64,000 nt of DNA from PFL42 sp963789825. Lineage in GTDB: Bacteria; Chloroflexota; Anaerolineae; Anaerolineales; E44-bin32. The position numbers were made by a program, and so were the translations under genes. The stretch lies in contig CAWBME010000010.1 of NCBI GenBank assembly GCA_963789825.1, positions 136,746 to 200,745 of the forward strand. The letters are read 5' to 3'. Position 1 is the first letter of the stretch, and the number at the start of each line of letters is the position of its first letter. This document shows, in pieces, positions 55,338 through 64,000 of this stretch. Under the pieces are notes generated by a model. That model was not told the origin of the DNA. It did not search any database and saw only the letters and a list, made by a program, of their open reading frames with translations.

Positions 55338-56739
55338 TCAGAGCGGCCGTCGCCGTCGGGCGGCGGTCGTGTCCTCAGCGTCGAGCGAGGGAAGGCGGAC
55401 GCGGAAGCGGCTCCCTTCCCCGACCCGGCTCTCGACCTCCAGCCGGCCGCCGTGGGCGCGCACGATCTCATTCGAGATCGCCAGCCCCAGCCCGGAGCCG
55501 CGGCCAGGCCCAGCCTTGCGCGACTTGTCGACCTGGTAGAAGCGCTCGAACACCCGCCCGAGGTCCTCCGCCGGGATGCCCGGACCATTGTCAATCACCT
55601 CGACCACCGCCCATCCGCCCTCGCCCCCGCAGGTGATGAGCACCTCGCCTGCCGGGGGCAGGTGCTGCAGGGCGTTGTCGACCAGGTTGGTGAACACCTG
55701 TGCCAGCCAGTCGCCATCGCCGCGCACGGACGGGCAGGGCGTCAGCTGCGTCTGAATCACGGCCTGGCGCGCCGCGGCGGCCGTCGAGGCGCGGTCGACG
55801 ACCGCCCGCAAGATCGGCACCAGCTCCACCGGCTGCCGCTCATAGGCAACCTGGCCGGCGTCCATGCGCGCCAGGCTGAGCAGGTCATCCACCAGGCGGC
55901 GCAGTCGTCCGCTTTCCTCCAGGATCACCGTGTGCGGCATGCTGGCGCCCGGCGGGATCGGCGGCGGTGCCGTCGGCGATCGCCTGGGCGAATCCCTGGA
56001 TCGAGGTCAACGGCGTCTTGAGTTCGTGGGACACGTTGGCGACAAAGTCGCGCTGCATCTGCTGGCTGGCGTGGACGCGGTCGGCCATCTCGTTGAGCGC
56101 CGTGGCGAGCTGGCGGACTTCGTCCGGTCCCTCGACCGGGATCGGCTGGCGGAACTCGCCGGCCGCCAGACTGCGGGCGGCCGGGACCATGCGCCGTAGC
56201 GGCTCAGCGAGCCACCGCCCCAGCAAGGCCGCCAGCGCCACCGACACCCCGGCCGCGATCAGGCCGGTGCGCGCCAGGGCGCGCAGCAGGTCGTCCCCAA
56301 ACACCGCCAGACGCAGTCTCGATGCAGGCGAGGCCAGCACGATCGTCCGGCCGTCACCCAGGTCGCGGCTGGCGTAGTTCCAGCGGTCGCCCAGGGCATC
56401 GCTCGCCTGGCCACGTTCGGCCGGCGACTGCAGCTCGAGCGCGGCGGCCTCCGGTCGGCTGTCCAGCAGCACCTGACCTTGAGCGTCCAGCACCAGCAGG
56501 CGCGCTTGGGTTTGGCGGTCGAGGCGCTGCGCCAAGGCGACGGCACGCACCGACTGCAGGTTCTCCAGTGCATTGCGGCCGGAAACCGCGCCAACCCAGG
56601 TGGCCAGCCGGGCCGTCGCCAGGCGGTCGAGCACGGGAGTCTGCGACAGAAAGAAGAGCAGGCTGGCGCAGACCAACAGCAGCACCAGCGCGATCAGCAA
56701 CAGATAGCTCAGCAGCACCCGCGAGCGGATGGACCCCAC
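55338..56739 (-). CDS. Sensor histidine kinase (frameshift)
   Basis: Membrane sensor of a two-component system, about 467 aa. N-terminal helix (about 8-32), an extracytoplasmic domain of about 120 residues, second helix, HAMP (WLAEPLRRMVPAARSLAAGEF), HisKA with phospho-acceptor His in SHELKTPLTS, and HATPase_c with N-box FTNLVDNALQH, G1 VIDNGPGIP and G2 GSGLGLAISNEIV. Two frames meet near 55955 between GTAADPAG and the segment beginning MPHTVILEESGRLRRLVDDL. The response regulator gene lies 9 nt upstream. The signal is unknown. Confidence 0.9.
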
Positions 56740-56748
56740 CGCCGCCGC

Positions 56749-57429
56749 CTACACCACCAGCTTGTAGCCGACGCCGGTGACCGTCTCGATGCGCACCAAC
56801 TGACTTGCCACCAGGCGCTTGCGCAGCTGTCCGATGTGCACGTCGACCGTGCGCGTCTCGCCGTAGAAATCGAAGCCCCACACCTGGTTGAGCAGCTGAT
56901 CTCGCGTCAGCACCAGGCCGCGGTGCTCGGCCAGCGTGTGCAGCAGGTCGAATTCCTTGGGCCGCAGGTTGACAGCCTGGCCGGCCACCGTCACTTCACG
57001 CCGCCCGGGATCCAGCGTCACATCGCCGAAGTGGATCGGCTCACGCCCGGCGGCAGGCGCTCGTTCGGCTCGCCGCAGGATGGCCTTCACCCGGGCGACC
57101 AGCTCGCGCGGATTGAAGGGCTTGGTCAGATAGTCATCGGCGCCGAGCTCGAGCCCGACGATCTTGTCGACATCGTCGTCGCGCGCGGTCAGCATCAGGA
57201 TGGGCAGGTTGGACGTCGCCCGCACCCGCCGGCAGACTTCGAACCCGTCGATCTGTGGCAGCATCAGGTCGAGCACCAGCAGCGCCGGGGGATGGGAGAG
57301 CACGATCTGCAGCGCCCGCACCCCGTCGCCGGCCGTCTCGACCCGGAAGCCCTCGCGGCCCAGGTACATCCCGACCAGGTCGAGGATGCTGGGCTCGTCA
57401 TCGACGACCAGGATCCGTTCGCCCGTCAC
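56749..57429 (-). CDS. OmpR/PhoB-family response regulator
   Basis: A 226-aa regulator with a receiver domain (VVDDEPSI acidic pair, LLVLDLMLPQIDG phospho-Asp, TKPFNP Lys) and a C-terminal winged helix (EFDLLHTLAEHRGLVLTRDQLL, then RTVDVHIGQLRKRL). Partner of the kinase encoded just downstream. The target genes cannot be inferred. Confidence 0.96.
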   Translation of the reverse strand: MTGERILVVDDEPSILDLVGMYLGREGFRVETAGDGVRALQIVLSHPPALLVLDLMLPQIDGFEVCRRVRATSNLPILMLTARDDDVDKIVGLELGADDYLTKPFNPRELVARVKAILRRAERAPAAGREPIHFGDVTLDPGRREVTVAGQAVNLRPKEFDLLHTLAEHRGLVLTRDQLLNQVWGFDFYGETRTVDVHIGQLRKRLVASQLVRIETVTGVGYKLVV

Positions 57430-57464
57430 CGCTGGGTCTGCCTCGGGCCGCGCCCTGACGCTCG

Positions 57465-57869
57465 CTACTCGCCGTGCTCTGCCGCCAGGGCGATGGCCTC
57501 GATCTCAACCAGCGCTGCCTTGGGCAGAGCGGCGACCTGCACCGTCGAGCGCGCCGGCGGATCGCCGGGGAAGTAGTCGGCATACACGGCGTTCATCGCC
57601 GGGAAGTCGGCGATGTCCTGCAGGAAGACCGTGGTCTTGACCACACTCGCCATCGACGTTCCGGCCGCCTCGAAGATCGCCGCCAGGTTGTCCAGCGTGC
57701 GGCGGGTTTGCGGGCCGATGCCGCCGGGGACGAGTTCGCCGGTCGCCGGGTCCAGCCCGGCCATGCCGGAGGAGAACACGAAACATTCCGAACGGATGCC
57801 GACCGAGTAGGGACCGATCGGCTTGGGCGCCTTCGGCGCCTGGATAGCCTGTCTGCGCGTGTGGGACAT
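57465..57869 (-). CDS. ridA: RidA family enamine/imine deaminase
   Basis: A 134-aa RidA/YjgF protein that hydrolyses reactive enamines formed by PLP enzymes. The family core PIGPYSVGIR, SGMAGLDPATGELVPGG, AVYADYFPGDPPARSTVQVA (with the catalytic Arg) and ALVEIEAIA are visible. GAGGTGAG lies before ATG 57869. Encoded alone with its own promoter. Confidence 0.94.
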   Translation of the reverse strand: MSHTRRQAIQAPKAPKPIGPYSVGIRSECFVFSSGMAGLDPATGELVPGGIGPQTRRTLDNLAAIFEAAGTSMASVVKTTVFLQDIADFPAMNAVYADYFPGDPPARSTVQVAALPKAALVEIEAIALAAEHGE

Positions 57870-57887
57870 GTCTCACCTCGATCAGAG

Positions 57888-57893
57888 ATTGTA
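57888..57893 (-). promoter_or_regulatory. -10 box of ridA
   Basis: TACAAT on the minus strand about 18 nt before the start codon. The leader is short. Confidence 0.4.
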
Positions 57894-57925
57894 GGCCGCC
57901 GCCGCAGCCGCGGCAACGGGCCTCT

Positions 57926-58633
57926 TCAGGACACTGCGGAACGCAATCGCTCGAGCCGCTCCACGGTGTCGCTGACTGCCGCCTCGAGCAGCTCGGCATA
58001 GACCGGCTCCGGGAATACGTAGGGCCCGCCGAACACGCCGTCCCCGGCCAGCCGGCGCAGCTCGGGCGGCGTCAAGATGCCGTGGTCGGGAACCTCGGCC
58101 TTCTCGCCCTCTGGAAGCGGCGCGACGCGATTGAAGGCGAACGCTTCAGCCCCGCCGGCATGGTGCACCTTCAGGCCATGCCGCTTCAGGACCGCTTCGA
58201 CCGGGGCAGTTTCCCACCATGCCTGCAGGTCGATCCGCAGCCCAGGCAGCTCACTCACCAATTCACCCAGCACCGTCCAGACCGGGAAGTTGCCGCCGTG
58301 ACCTGTGGTGACCAGGATCCCGCGGAAACCCTGCTGATAGGCAGCCTGGATCACGTCGCGCACGACGGCGCTCAGCGTCGACATGCCGACGCTCAGCGTC
58401 CCCGGGTAGGCGGCAAAGAACGACGAGTAACCGAAGGGCATCGCAGGCGCCACAAGCACCCCTGTTCGCTGGGCGGCCTCGGCGACGATCGTCTCCGGAA
58501 TGCGCGTATCGCTCTGCAGGCTGAGATAGCCATGCTGCTCGCAGGCGCCCAGGACCAGGATCAGCCGGTCGTCGGACTGGAGGTAGGCCTCGACTTGCAT
58601 CCAATTCATGTTCGCGAGATGGTTCTTCTCCAC
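57926..58633 (-). CDS. Creatininase-family amidohydrolase
   Basis: A metal-dependent cyclic amidase-like enzyme of about 235 aa. Metal ligands appear in GACEQHGYLSLQSD (Glu, His, Asp) and in the TTGHGGN motif; a conserved Glu follows in AGGAEAFAF. The family includes creatininase and enzymes of mycofactocin (MftE) and flavin (ArfB) maturation, so the substrate is open. Start GTG 58633 has GGGAGG 5 nt upstream; the frame continues a little further without a better start. Confidence 0.88.
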   Translation of the reverse strand: MEKNHLANMNWMQVEAYLQSDDRLILVLGACEQHGYLSLQSDTRIPETIVAEAAQRTGVLVAPAMPFGYSSFFAAYPGTLSVGMSTLSAVVRDVIQAAYQQGFRGILVTTGHGGNFPVWTVLGELVSELPGLRIDLQAWWETAPVEAVLKRHGLKVHHAGGAEAFAFNRVAPLPEGEKAEVPDHGILTPPELRRLAGDGVFGGPYVFPEPVYAELLEAAVSDTVERLERLRSAVS

Positions 58634-58684
58634 CGCAACCTCCCAGCAAGCTGGACGACGACCCGTCACGACGGCGTGGGTTCC

Positions 58685-60614
58685 TTAGTGCGCCTCCGCC
58701 TGCAGGACCTGAGCATACACGGCCTGCCCGCGTCCCACCTGGAACACTCGGGTCATCCCCGGCAGGTCCTGCATTTCGGCGGGTGTGCGCGTGCAGGCAA
58801 TGACGAACGCCGGGTCGGGCAGCCCGCTCCACACCCCCTCCACCGCCAGGTCCGCCCGGGCAAACGAGCGCACAGCCTTCGACCGGTCCGTCGACCAGGA
58901 CCAGTGCCCCTTCCGGCGCCGCCCGGTTGACGTACTCGGCCGCCTCGCGCAGCGAAGTGCACCAATGACTGGGCTGATACTCGCCCCACGCCCCGTCCAC
59001 GCCTCCGGCATACAGGTTGAAGTAGGCGTGCTCGTAGGGATGCATGCGGATGATCCCCAGAATGCCGGGGAGCAGCACAATCGCCGCAATCGTGGCACGC
59101 AGCCAGGCGGAAGGCAACGCCCCCAGGATGACCTCCAATCCCAGCCCGGCGATTACAAACAGCGGCGGCAACACGAACAGCAACTGGCGGATGTTGCCAT
59201 AGATGCCGAAGCCCAGGCAGAGCAGGCCGAAGAGCGGCGCGACGAACCAGAGACCAAGAACCAAGGCCTCGTCCCACGGCAAACGCTTCCGCCTCAGGCG
59301 CCAGAGCAGGACGGCGACACCGACCAGAACCAGTGGCAGCACCGGCTCGGTCAGCTGGATCCCTGCCAGCGTCGGGAAGAAATGCCACGGGAGCGCATCG
59401 GAAGAGATCATTGCGCCGCGGTACAGCATGTCGTGCGCCGGGAAGGTGGCCGTCAGCTGCAGCGACCTCAGCAGGTTTCCCAGTGGGTTGGGCCACAGGT
59501 AGGGCCAGGTCAGATAGGCCACCCCCGCGGCGGCCAGCCACAACGCAAGCAGCGGGGCCCACGACTTGCGCCTCAGCCGCAGCACCCAGAACAAGCTGAC
59601 CAGCGCGCCGGCAAAGGCGCCGATCGGACGGATCGATATGGCGAAGCCCAGCAGTGCACCGACAACAGCCGGCGCAAGCCACACGGCATGTCGCGCGGCC
59701 AGACGACGCGCGGTTAGCGGGAAGGCGGAACGCAACGCGATCAGCACGACCGCGAGCAGGCCGAGGCTGAGGGGGAGGATGGCCAGGCCCCTTGTCACCT
59801 CAAGCTTGGCCAGATACGCTTCGACCGGGACATCGGCAGGGTGCGCCGCCACCCGGGCAAACAGCCAGGCAAGCAACGGCCCGCCGCGACCATCGTAGGC
59901 GGCAGCCGTCGCCGCTCGCAACAGCGCAGACGACCCGCCGAGGATCCACAGGTCGAGCAGCAGCAACCCCGCCAGGGCAAGCACACCCAGCAGCAAGCCC
60001 CGCCGCACGGGCCGCAACCGTTTCCATTCCGCCCGCCCCTGCTGCCGCCAATCCTGCATGTCGGTCGAGGCGGGGCCTGGCGGGGCGATGGCCAGGCGCT
60101 CGGCGATGGCCAGGCCCGCAGTCACGATGACCAGGAAGGCCGCCATGAAGGGCGTGTCCTTCTGATTGACGAAGCCGTAGCCGAATAGCAGCGGCTGCGT
60201 CAGGAACAACGCCGCTGTCAGCCAGGCCAGCGCAGGCCGGAGCCAGCGGCGGCTGAGAACGAACAGGGCGCCTGCGGATACAAGGAACGCCAGGAAGTTG
60301 GTCAGGTGGCGGCCATCCGCCGCCACCCATCCCGGGACGACGGCTGCCAGCAAGCGGGAGGAGACGGAGAACAGCATGAAGTAGGCCGGCCCGTGGTGGG
60401 CCAGCACTTCACCCTGCGACAAGTATGCTTCGGGCTCCCCGCGATAGACGTCGAGCGCTGCCGCACCGGCTTCGGCATTGACGTGCTCATCGACCGACAT
60501 GCCGTAGTCATCGGCCAGGGCAAGGCCAATGCACAACACCAGCACAAGCGGCAGAATCCTCACTCCGAGCTGGCGAAGGAACAGGCGTCGCGGCGGGCTG
60601 GCTGGGTTGGACAT
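58685..60614 (-). CDS. GT39-like membrane glycosyltransferase A (frameshift)
   Basis: Polytopic transferase of about 640 aa, likely using a lipid-linked sugar (PMT/ArnT superfamily). After the first helix comes the acidic loop ADDYGMSVDEH, then about ten further helices with FVNQKDTPFMAAF and SIRPIGAFAGALVSLFW. A soluble C-terminal part follows. Near 58875 the frame changes: GPVEGCALVC gives way to FARADLAVEGVW, ending AQVLQAEAH at 58685. ATG 60614 or 60620 is the likely start. The neighbour upstream is a close paralogue. Confidence 0.8.
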
Positions 60615-60682
60615 TTCCATTGGACTTGAAGGGAGTTGACTTCCTACCCTCGACATCTGCGACTTTCGACGAGGACGTCTCC

Positions 60683-62633
60683 TCACGGTCTCGGTGGGTC
60701 TCGCTGAAAGACCTCGGCGAACACCGCCGATTGTCTCCCAACTACGTGCATCAGAGCTAGGCCATCCGCTCCCCAGTCGTGACCCAGTGATTGATAACAC
60801 GTCAGCACAAAGTCCGCTCGGCTGGCGGGATCACTCCCCTCATCGGGGACGACTTCCAGGCCTTCCTTGGCGTAGGGTCGCGCCGATCGATGAGGGCCGG
60901 ACACCATGACGACGTCCCCTGCCTGGGCCACGCTGTTGACGTACTCCATGGCCTCCCGCAAGGAAGTGCACCAATACTCCAGCGTGTAGTCGCCCTCCGC
61001 TCCCCTCACACCGCCCACGTAGGCGTTGAAGTACGTGTACTCATATGGGTGCAGCCGGATGATCCCGATCACTCCGGGCAGGATCAGGAGCGAGAAAAGT
61101 CCGTACTCAATCCAGGTCTTCTTGACCCTGCTCAGGAGAGAGCTCAACCCAAGCCCGGCAAAGAGGAACACCGGCACGAGTACAAAATGCAGCTGGCGGA
61201 TGTTGTTGTAGGTATCCATGCCGAACACGAGCAAGCCCAAGATCGGGATGGCCAGCCACAGCCCAACGATGGCCGCTGCGCCCCGATCAATGGTCTTGTG
61301 GAGGATGCGGCTGGTCAGGACACCCAAGCCAACGAGGAACAAGATCACGACCGGCTCGGTGAGCTCGATAGTCGCCAAGGTCGGGAAGTAGTGCCAGGGC
61401 AGGTTGTTTGAGAAGAACCACTCCCCTCGGTAGAGCGTGGGCTGGATGGCGAATTCGGCGTGCAAGGCGATGCTCTCCCACAAGCGTTTGAGGGGTGCCT
61501 CCCAGAGATAAGGCCATGTGCAGTAGCTCGACCCAGGCAGCGATGCCCCAGTACGCCACGAGTGGCACCAATCCTTTGGCGCGGAGTCGATAGATCCAGT
61601 ACAGGCTCACGAGTGCGCCAGCGAAAGCCCCAATCGCTCGGATCGACACGGTGAATCCCAACAGCCCGCCCGCCAAGACGAGCAAGCCCACCGTGCGTTT
61701 GTTGCCACGCCAGAAAGCCCGCGCCGCGTCCGGCAGAACGTAGCGCGCCACCAGCGGCCCGGCAGCGATCAGCGCCACGACGGCGGCCATTCTTCCGACC
61801 CAGTAGGACCACGACACTGTCGCCAAGCGCGATTCGAGGGGGACGGCGGACGCGACCCCGGCGGCAAAGACCGCCTGAACCGGGCCCCAGAGATGGCCAG
61901 CGTATCCTTGCTGCCAGATCCATGTCAGGCCGACTAGCCCTCGATCCTGTGCGAGCCAATCGAGCACAATCGCAGCAGCGAGTAGCAGATAGGCCACCCC
62001 GACCCAGCGCTTGCCCCGCCGGGCATGGCGCCATTCCTCCTTGGCTGCTCGCCACGTCGTTCCGCCCCCCTCCGCCTGAGGCCCTGGCGTGCCTGTCGTC
62101 ACGATAGCCTCCACGGCGAGCATGCCCACTGCCACGCTGGCCGTGAAGAAAGCCAGGAATGGAGTGTCCTTCTGGTTGATGAAAGCCTGCCCAAAGAGAA
62201 GTGGCTGGGTAGCCAGCAGCAGCGTCGTCATCCAGGCATAGCGCCGCGGGAGGAGCCGCAGGCTAAGCGAATAGAAGCCAGCCAATCCGATCAGGAACGC
62301 CAGGTAGTTGACCAAGTGCCGCGCATCCGCCTCGGACCAGCGCGGATTCACGGCCGAGAGTGCCTTGGAAACCAGGGCGAAAGCCATGAAGTACGACGGA
62401 CCATGATGGGCCAACGGCTCACCGCGGCCTAGATAGTCCAGGTATTGTGATGGCCCATGATAGGATTGCAGCGCGTCGACGCCGACCAGGTAGTTGGCAC
62501 GCTCGTCCGTGGACATGCCGTAGTCGTCGGCGAGCAGAATCCCGCGACCGCCCGCGAACAGCATCGCCAGCATCGTGAGAACGGCGCTGGAAGGTCGGTG
62601 TGTCACATGAGCAGAGGCTGAAGTCACGGGCAT
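60683..62633 (-). CDS. GT39-like membrane glycosyltransferase B (frameshift)
   Basis: Paralogue of glycosyltransferase A with the same landmarks: ADDYGMSTDERANY, FINQKDTPFLAFF, SIRAIGAFAGALVSLYW, YFPTLATIELTEPVV and RLHPYEYTYFNAYVGGVRG. The frame breaks near 61520. Removing one G turns AAWVELLH into AAWVSYCTWPYLWEAP and rejoins the C-terminal frame. About 650 aa. The pair lies head-to-tail, about 70 nt apart, and probably arose by tandem duplication. They may glycosylate surface proteins or lipids, such as the lipoproteins in this window, which is an inference. Confidence 0.8.
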
Positions 62634-62955
62634 CCTACTGAACGGCGTCCCGGCTCTGGCGTACGATCCCGACGCGCGCGTCGATGCAAGGCCCAGCGCA
62701 GTAGTCTATCAGGCATCTCTCAACGGTGGGGCCGGACTCCCGTTCACTCCCGAGGACGCGAAGCGACAGTCGGGCATTGGAGACGGGATTGGGGAGTTCC
62801 ATCCCGCCCGTGTCCGGATCGCCTCCGTTTTCGGCGCAGGCTCGTGAACCCGGCCTCCAGGCCAGATTTTAGGCTGTACTGTTTCGCAAAGGTGTACACA
62901 GTGAACGAGGGTCATGTGACGTATCCTTCCTGTTGCGACACAGCGAGGAACGCCC
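62634..62955. other. Intergenic region, left flank of the IS
   Basis: About 320 bp without a gene. GGTGTACACAGTG near 62890 resembles the reverse complement of the sequence close to the window end (GGTGTTGACACTTTG), so the left inverted repeat of the insertion sequence may lie here. Confidence 0.35.
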
Positions 62956-64000
62956 ATGACCCTCGACGACAGCATACACGCGTTCCGCCTGCGCGTCATG
63001 GTGCGGGCGCAGGAATTGCACAATGTGAGCCGGGCGTGTCGGGAGTTCGGGATCTCCCGCACTCTGTTCTACCGCTGGCGGAAACGGTACCTGGCCTACG
63101 GGGCCGACGGCCTGCATCCCCGCCGGGCGGGCCCACGCCGCGGACGCCCGCCGTTGCTGAGCGTGCAGGCCGAGCGGGCCATCCTGGCGCTGGCTCTGGC
63201 CTGGCCGACCTGGGGCCCGGTTCAATTGGCCGACCAGCTCCGCCGTCCGGAACACGGCGGCCTGCGCATCGCCTCCAGCACGATCTACCGGCTGCTGCGG
63301 CGGATGGGGCTGCAGACCCGCTGGGAGCGTTTGGCGGTGCTCGAAGCGCACAGCGCTCGGGCTGCGGGGTTGCTCACCCAACGGACGCGACGCCAGTTGG
63401 CGGCTGCTCAGCGGCGCCAAGCGCCGCACATTCAGGCCGCGAGCCTGGGGAACTGGTGTGTTTGGACACGTTCTACGTGGGCAAGCTGAAGGGGGTGGGG
63501 AAGGTTTGGCAGTACACCGCCTGCGATGCGGCCTGCTCGTTCGCCGTGGCTCAGGTGAGCTTGGAGTTCTCGGCACACGCCGCCGCACGCTTCTTGACCG
63601 GACGGGTCCTACCCACTTACCAGGCCGCCGGCTGGCCGCTGCAGCGCATCCTGACCGATCAAGGCAGCGAGTACCGAGGAGCGTTCGACCACGCCTGTGC
63701 CCAGCTCGTCATCCGGCATACGCGCACCAGCCGCGCGGCACGCCTGGACCAATGGCTTTGTCGAGAGGCTTCAGGGAACCATCCTCAGCGAGCTGTGGCG
63801 CATCGAGTTCCGCCGGCGGTTCTTCACCAGCGCAGCGGCCATGCAGACAGCCCTTGACCGCTATCTGGAGTTCTACAACACACATCGGTCCCATCAGGGC
63901 TACCGCACCCGTGGCCGGACACCCGGCGAGATCTTCTTCGCCCGTGGAGGTAGACGTGACCAGCGAACACGAGATCAAAGTGTCAACACCCATACGGTAT
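62956..64000 (+). mobile_element. IS481-type transposase, frameshifted and cut by the window end
   Basis: DDE transposase of the IS481 group. An N-terminal HTH (VSRACREFGISRTLFYRWRK) is followed by a second helical region and the catalytic core. Asp in LVCLDTFYVG, Asp in ILTDQGSEYRG and Glu in NGFVERLQGT form the DDE triad. Coding changes frame near 63455 and near 63745. If these are sequence errors, the enzyme is intact up to the edge (RTRGRTPGEIFFARGG). No stop is seen before 64000, so the end and the right inverted repeat lie outside. Confidence 0.85.

Noticed and set aside
54442..56021. Open frames running through the 54-55 kb repeat array
   Set aside because: Their translations simply repeat the array units, and the frames continue into the antisense of the histidine kinase.
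1..64000. tRNA or rRNA genes
   Set aside because: No T-loop-like GTTCRANNC set in a cloverleaf context or rRNA core sequence was noticed. A dedicated search could still find a diverged one.

Overview
This is a 64 kb stretch of a GC-rich bacterial chromosome. The gene content suggests Chloroflexota, probably an Anaerolineae-type lineage. The clues are lipoproteins with Thr/Pro-rich linkers and NBR1-like Ig domains, a LysM protein with the same kind of linker, a PadR-controlled molybdate locus and an IS481-type element. No rRNA or tRNA gene was seen, so the assignment is an inference from protein style.

Layout. 1-2.6 kb: the two halves of a heterodimeric ABC exporter. 2.7-4.8 kb: two unknown zinc-ribbon proteins. 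4.9-7.8 kb: uvrA. 7.9-12.3 kb (minus): a DUF2148 ferredoxin-like protein and a MacAB/LolD-type export system. 12.7-15.3 kb: GltD-like oxidoreductase and queG. 15.4-17.1 kb (minus): LysM protein and lipoprotein esterase. 17.2-26.3 kb: miaB, two NBR1-domain lipoproteins, polA and a large TPR protein. 26.3-33.9 kb: cdaA-cdaR (c-di-AMP synthesis), der, lepB, deoC, a YgiT-type zinc finger, a REC-GAF-ATPase protein and an unknown. 34.7-37.0 kb: comEC. 37.0-42.1 kb (minus): modB, modA, padR and a molybdopterin formate dehydrogenase-like gene. 43.0-46.9 kb: a complete ECF vitamin-type transporter with a PfkB kinase. 47.2-54.4 kb: SPFH protein, a divergent PyrK/PyrD-like pair, dtd, trpS, a SelW-like selenoprotein, YtxH protein and an M6-like metalloprotease. 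54.5-55.3 kb: a repeat array. 55.3-62.6 kb (minus): a two-component system, RidA, a creatininase-family hydrolase and two paralogous GT39-like membrane glycosyltransferases. 63-64 kb: an IS481-type transposase running off the end.

Most notable is a small gene (51325-51567, minus) that reads through an in-frame UGA in a CxxU motif of the Rdx/SelW family. A perfect hairpin with loop GGUCU follows the UGA at the spacing of a bacterial SECIS, so the organism probably makes selenocysteine. The short reading frame that starts after the UGA would otherwise hide this gene.

A second global property is about 26 apparent single-base frameshifts in otherwise well-conserved genes. Six of them are in the formate dehydrogenase alone. 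Where the repair is clear the cause is mostly one extra base, while uvrA, polA, comEC, miaB, der and trpS are intact. This looks like assembly or sequencing error rather than gene decay. Affected genes are annotated as single CDS features spanning their frames.

Extended -10 promoters (TGC-TAtaAT type), sometimes placed so that the mRNA would be leaderless, recur upstream of many genes. Hairpin terminators separate several of the convergent pairs.
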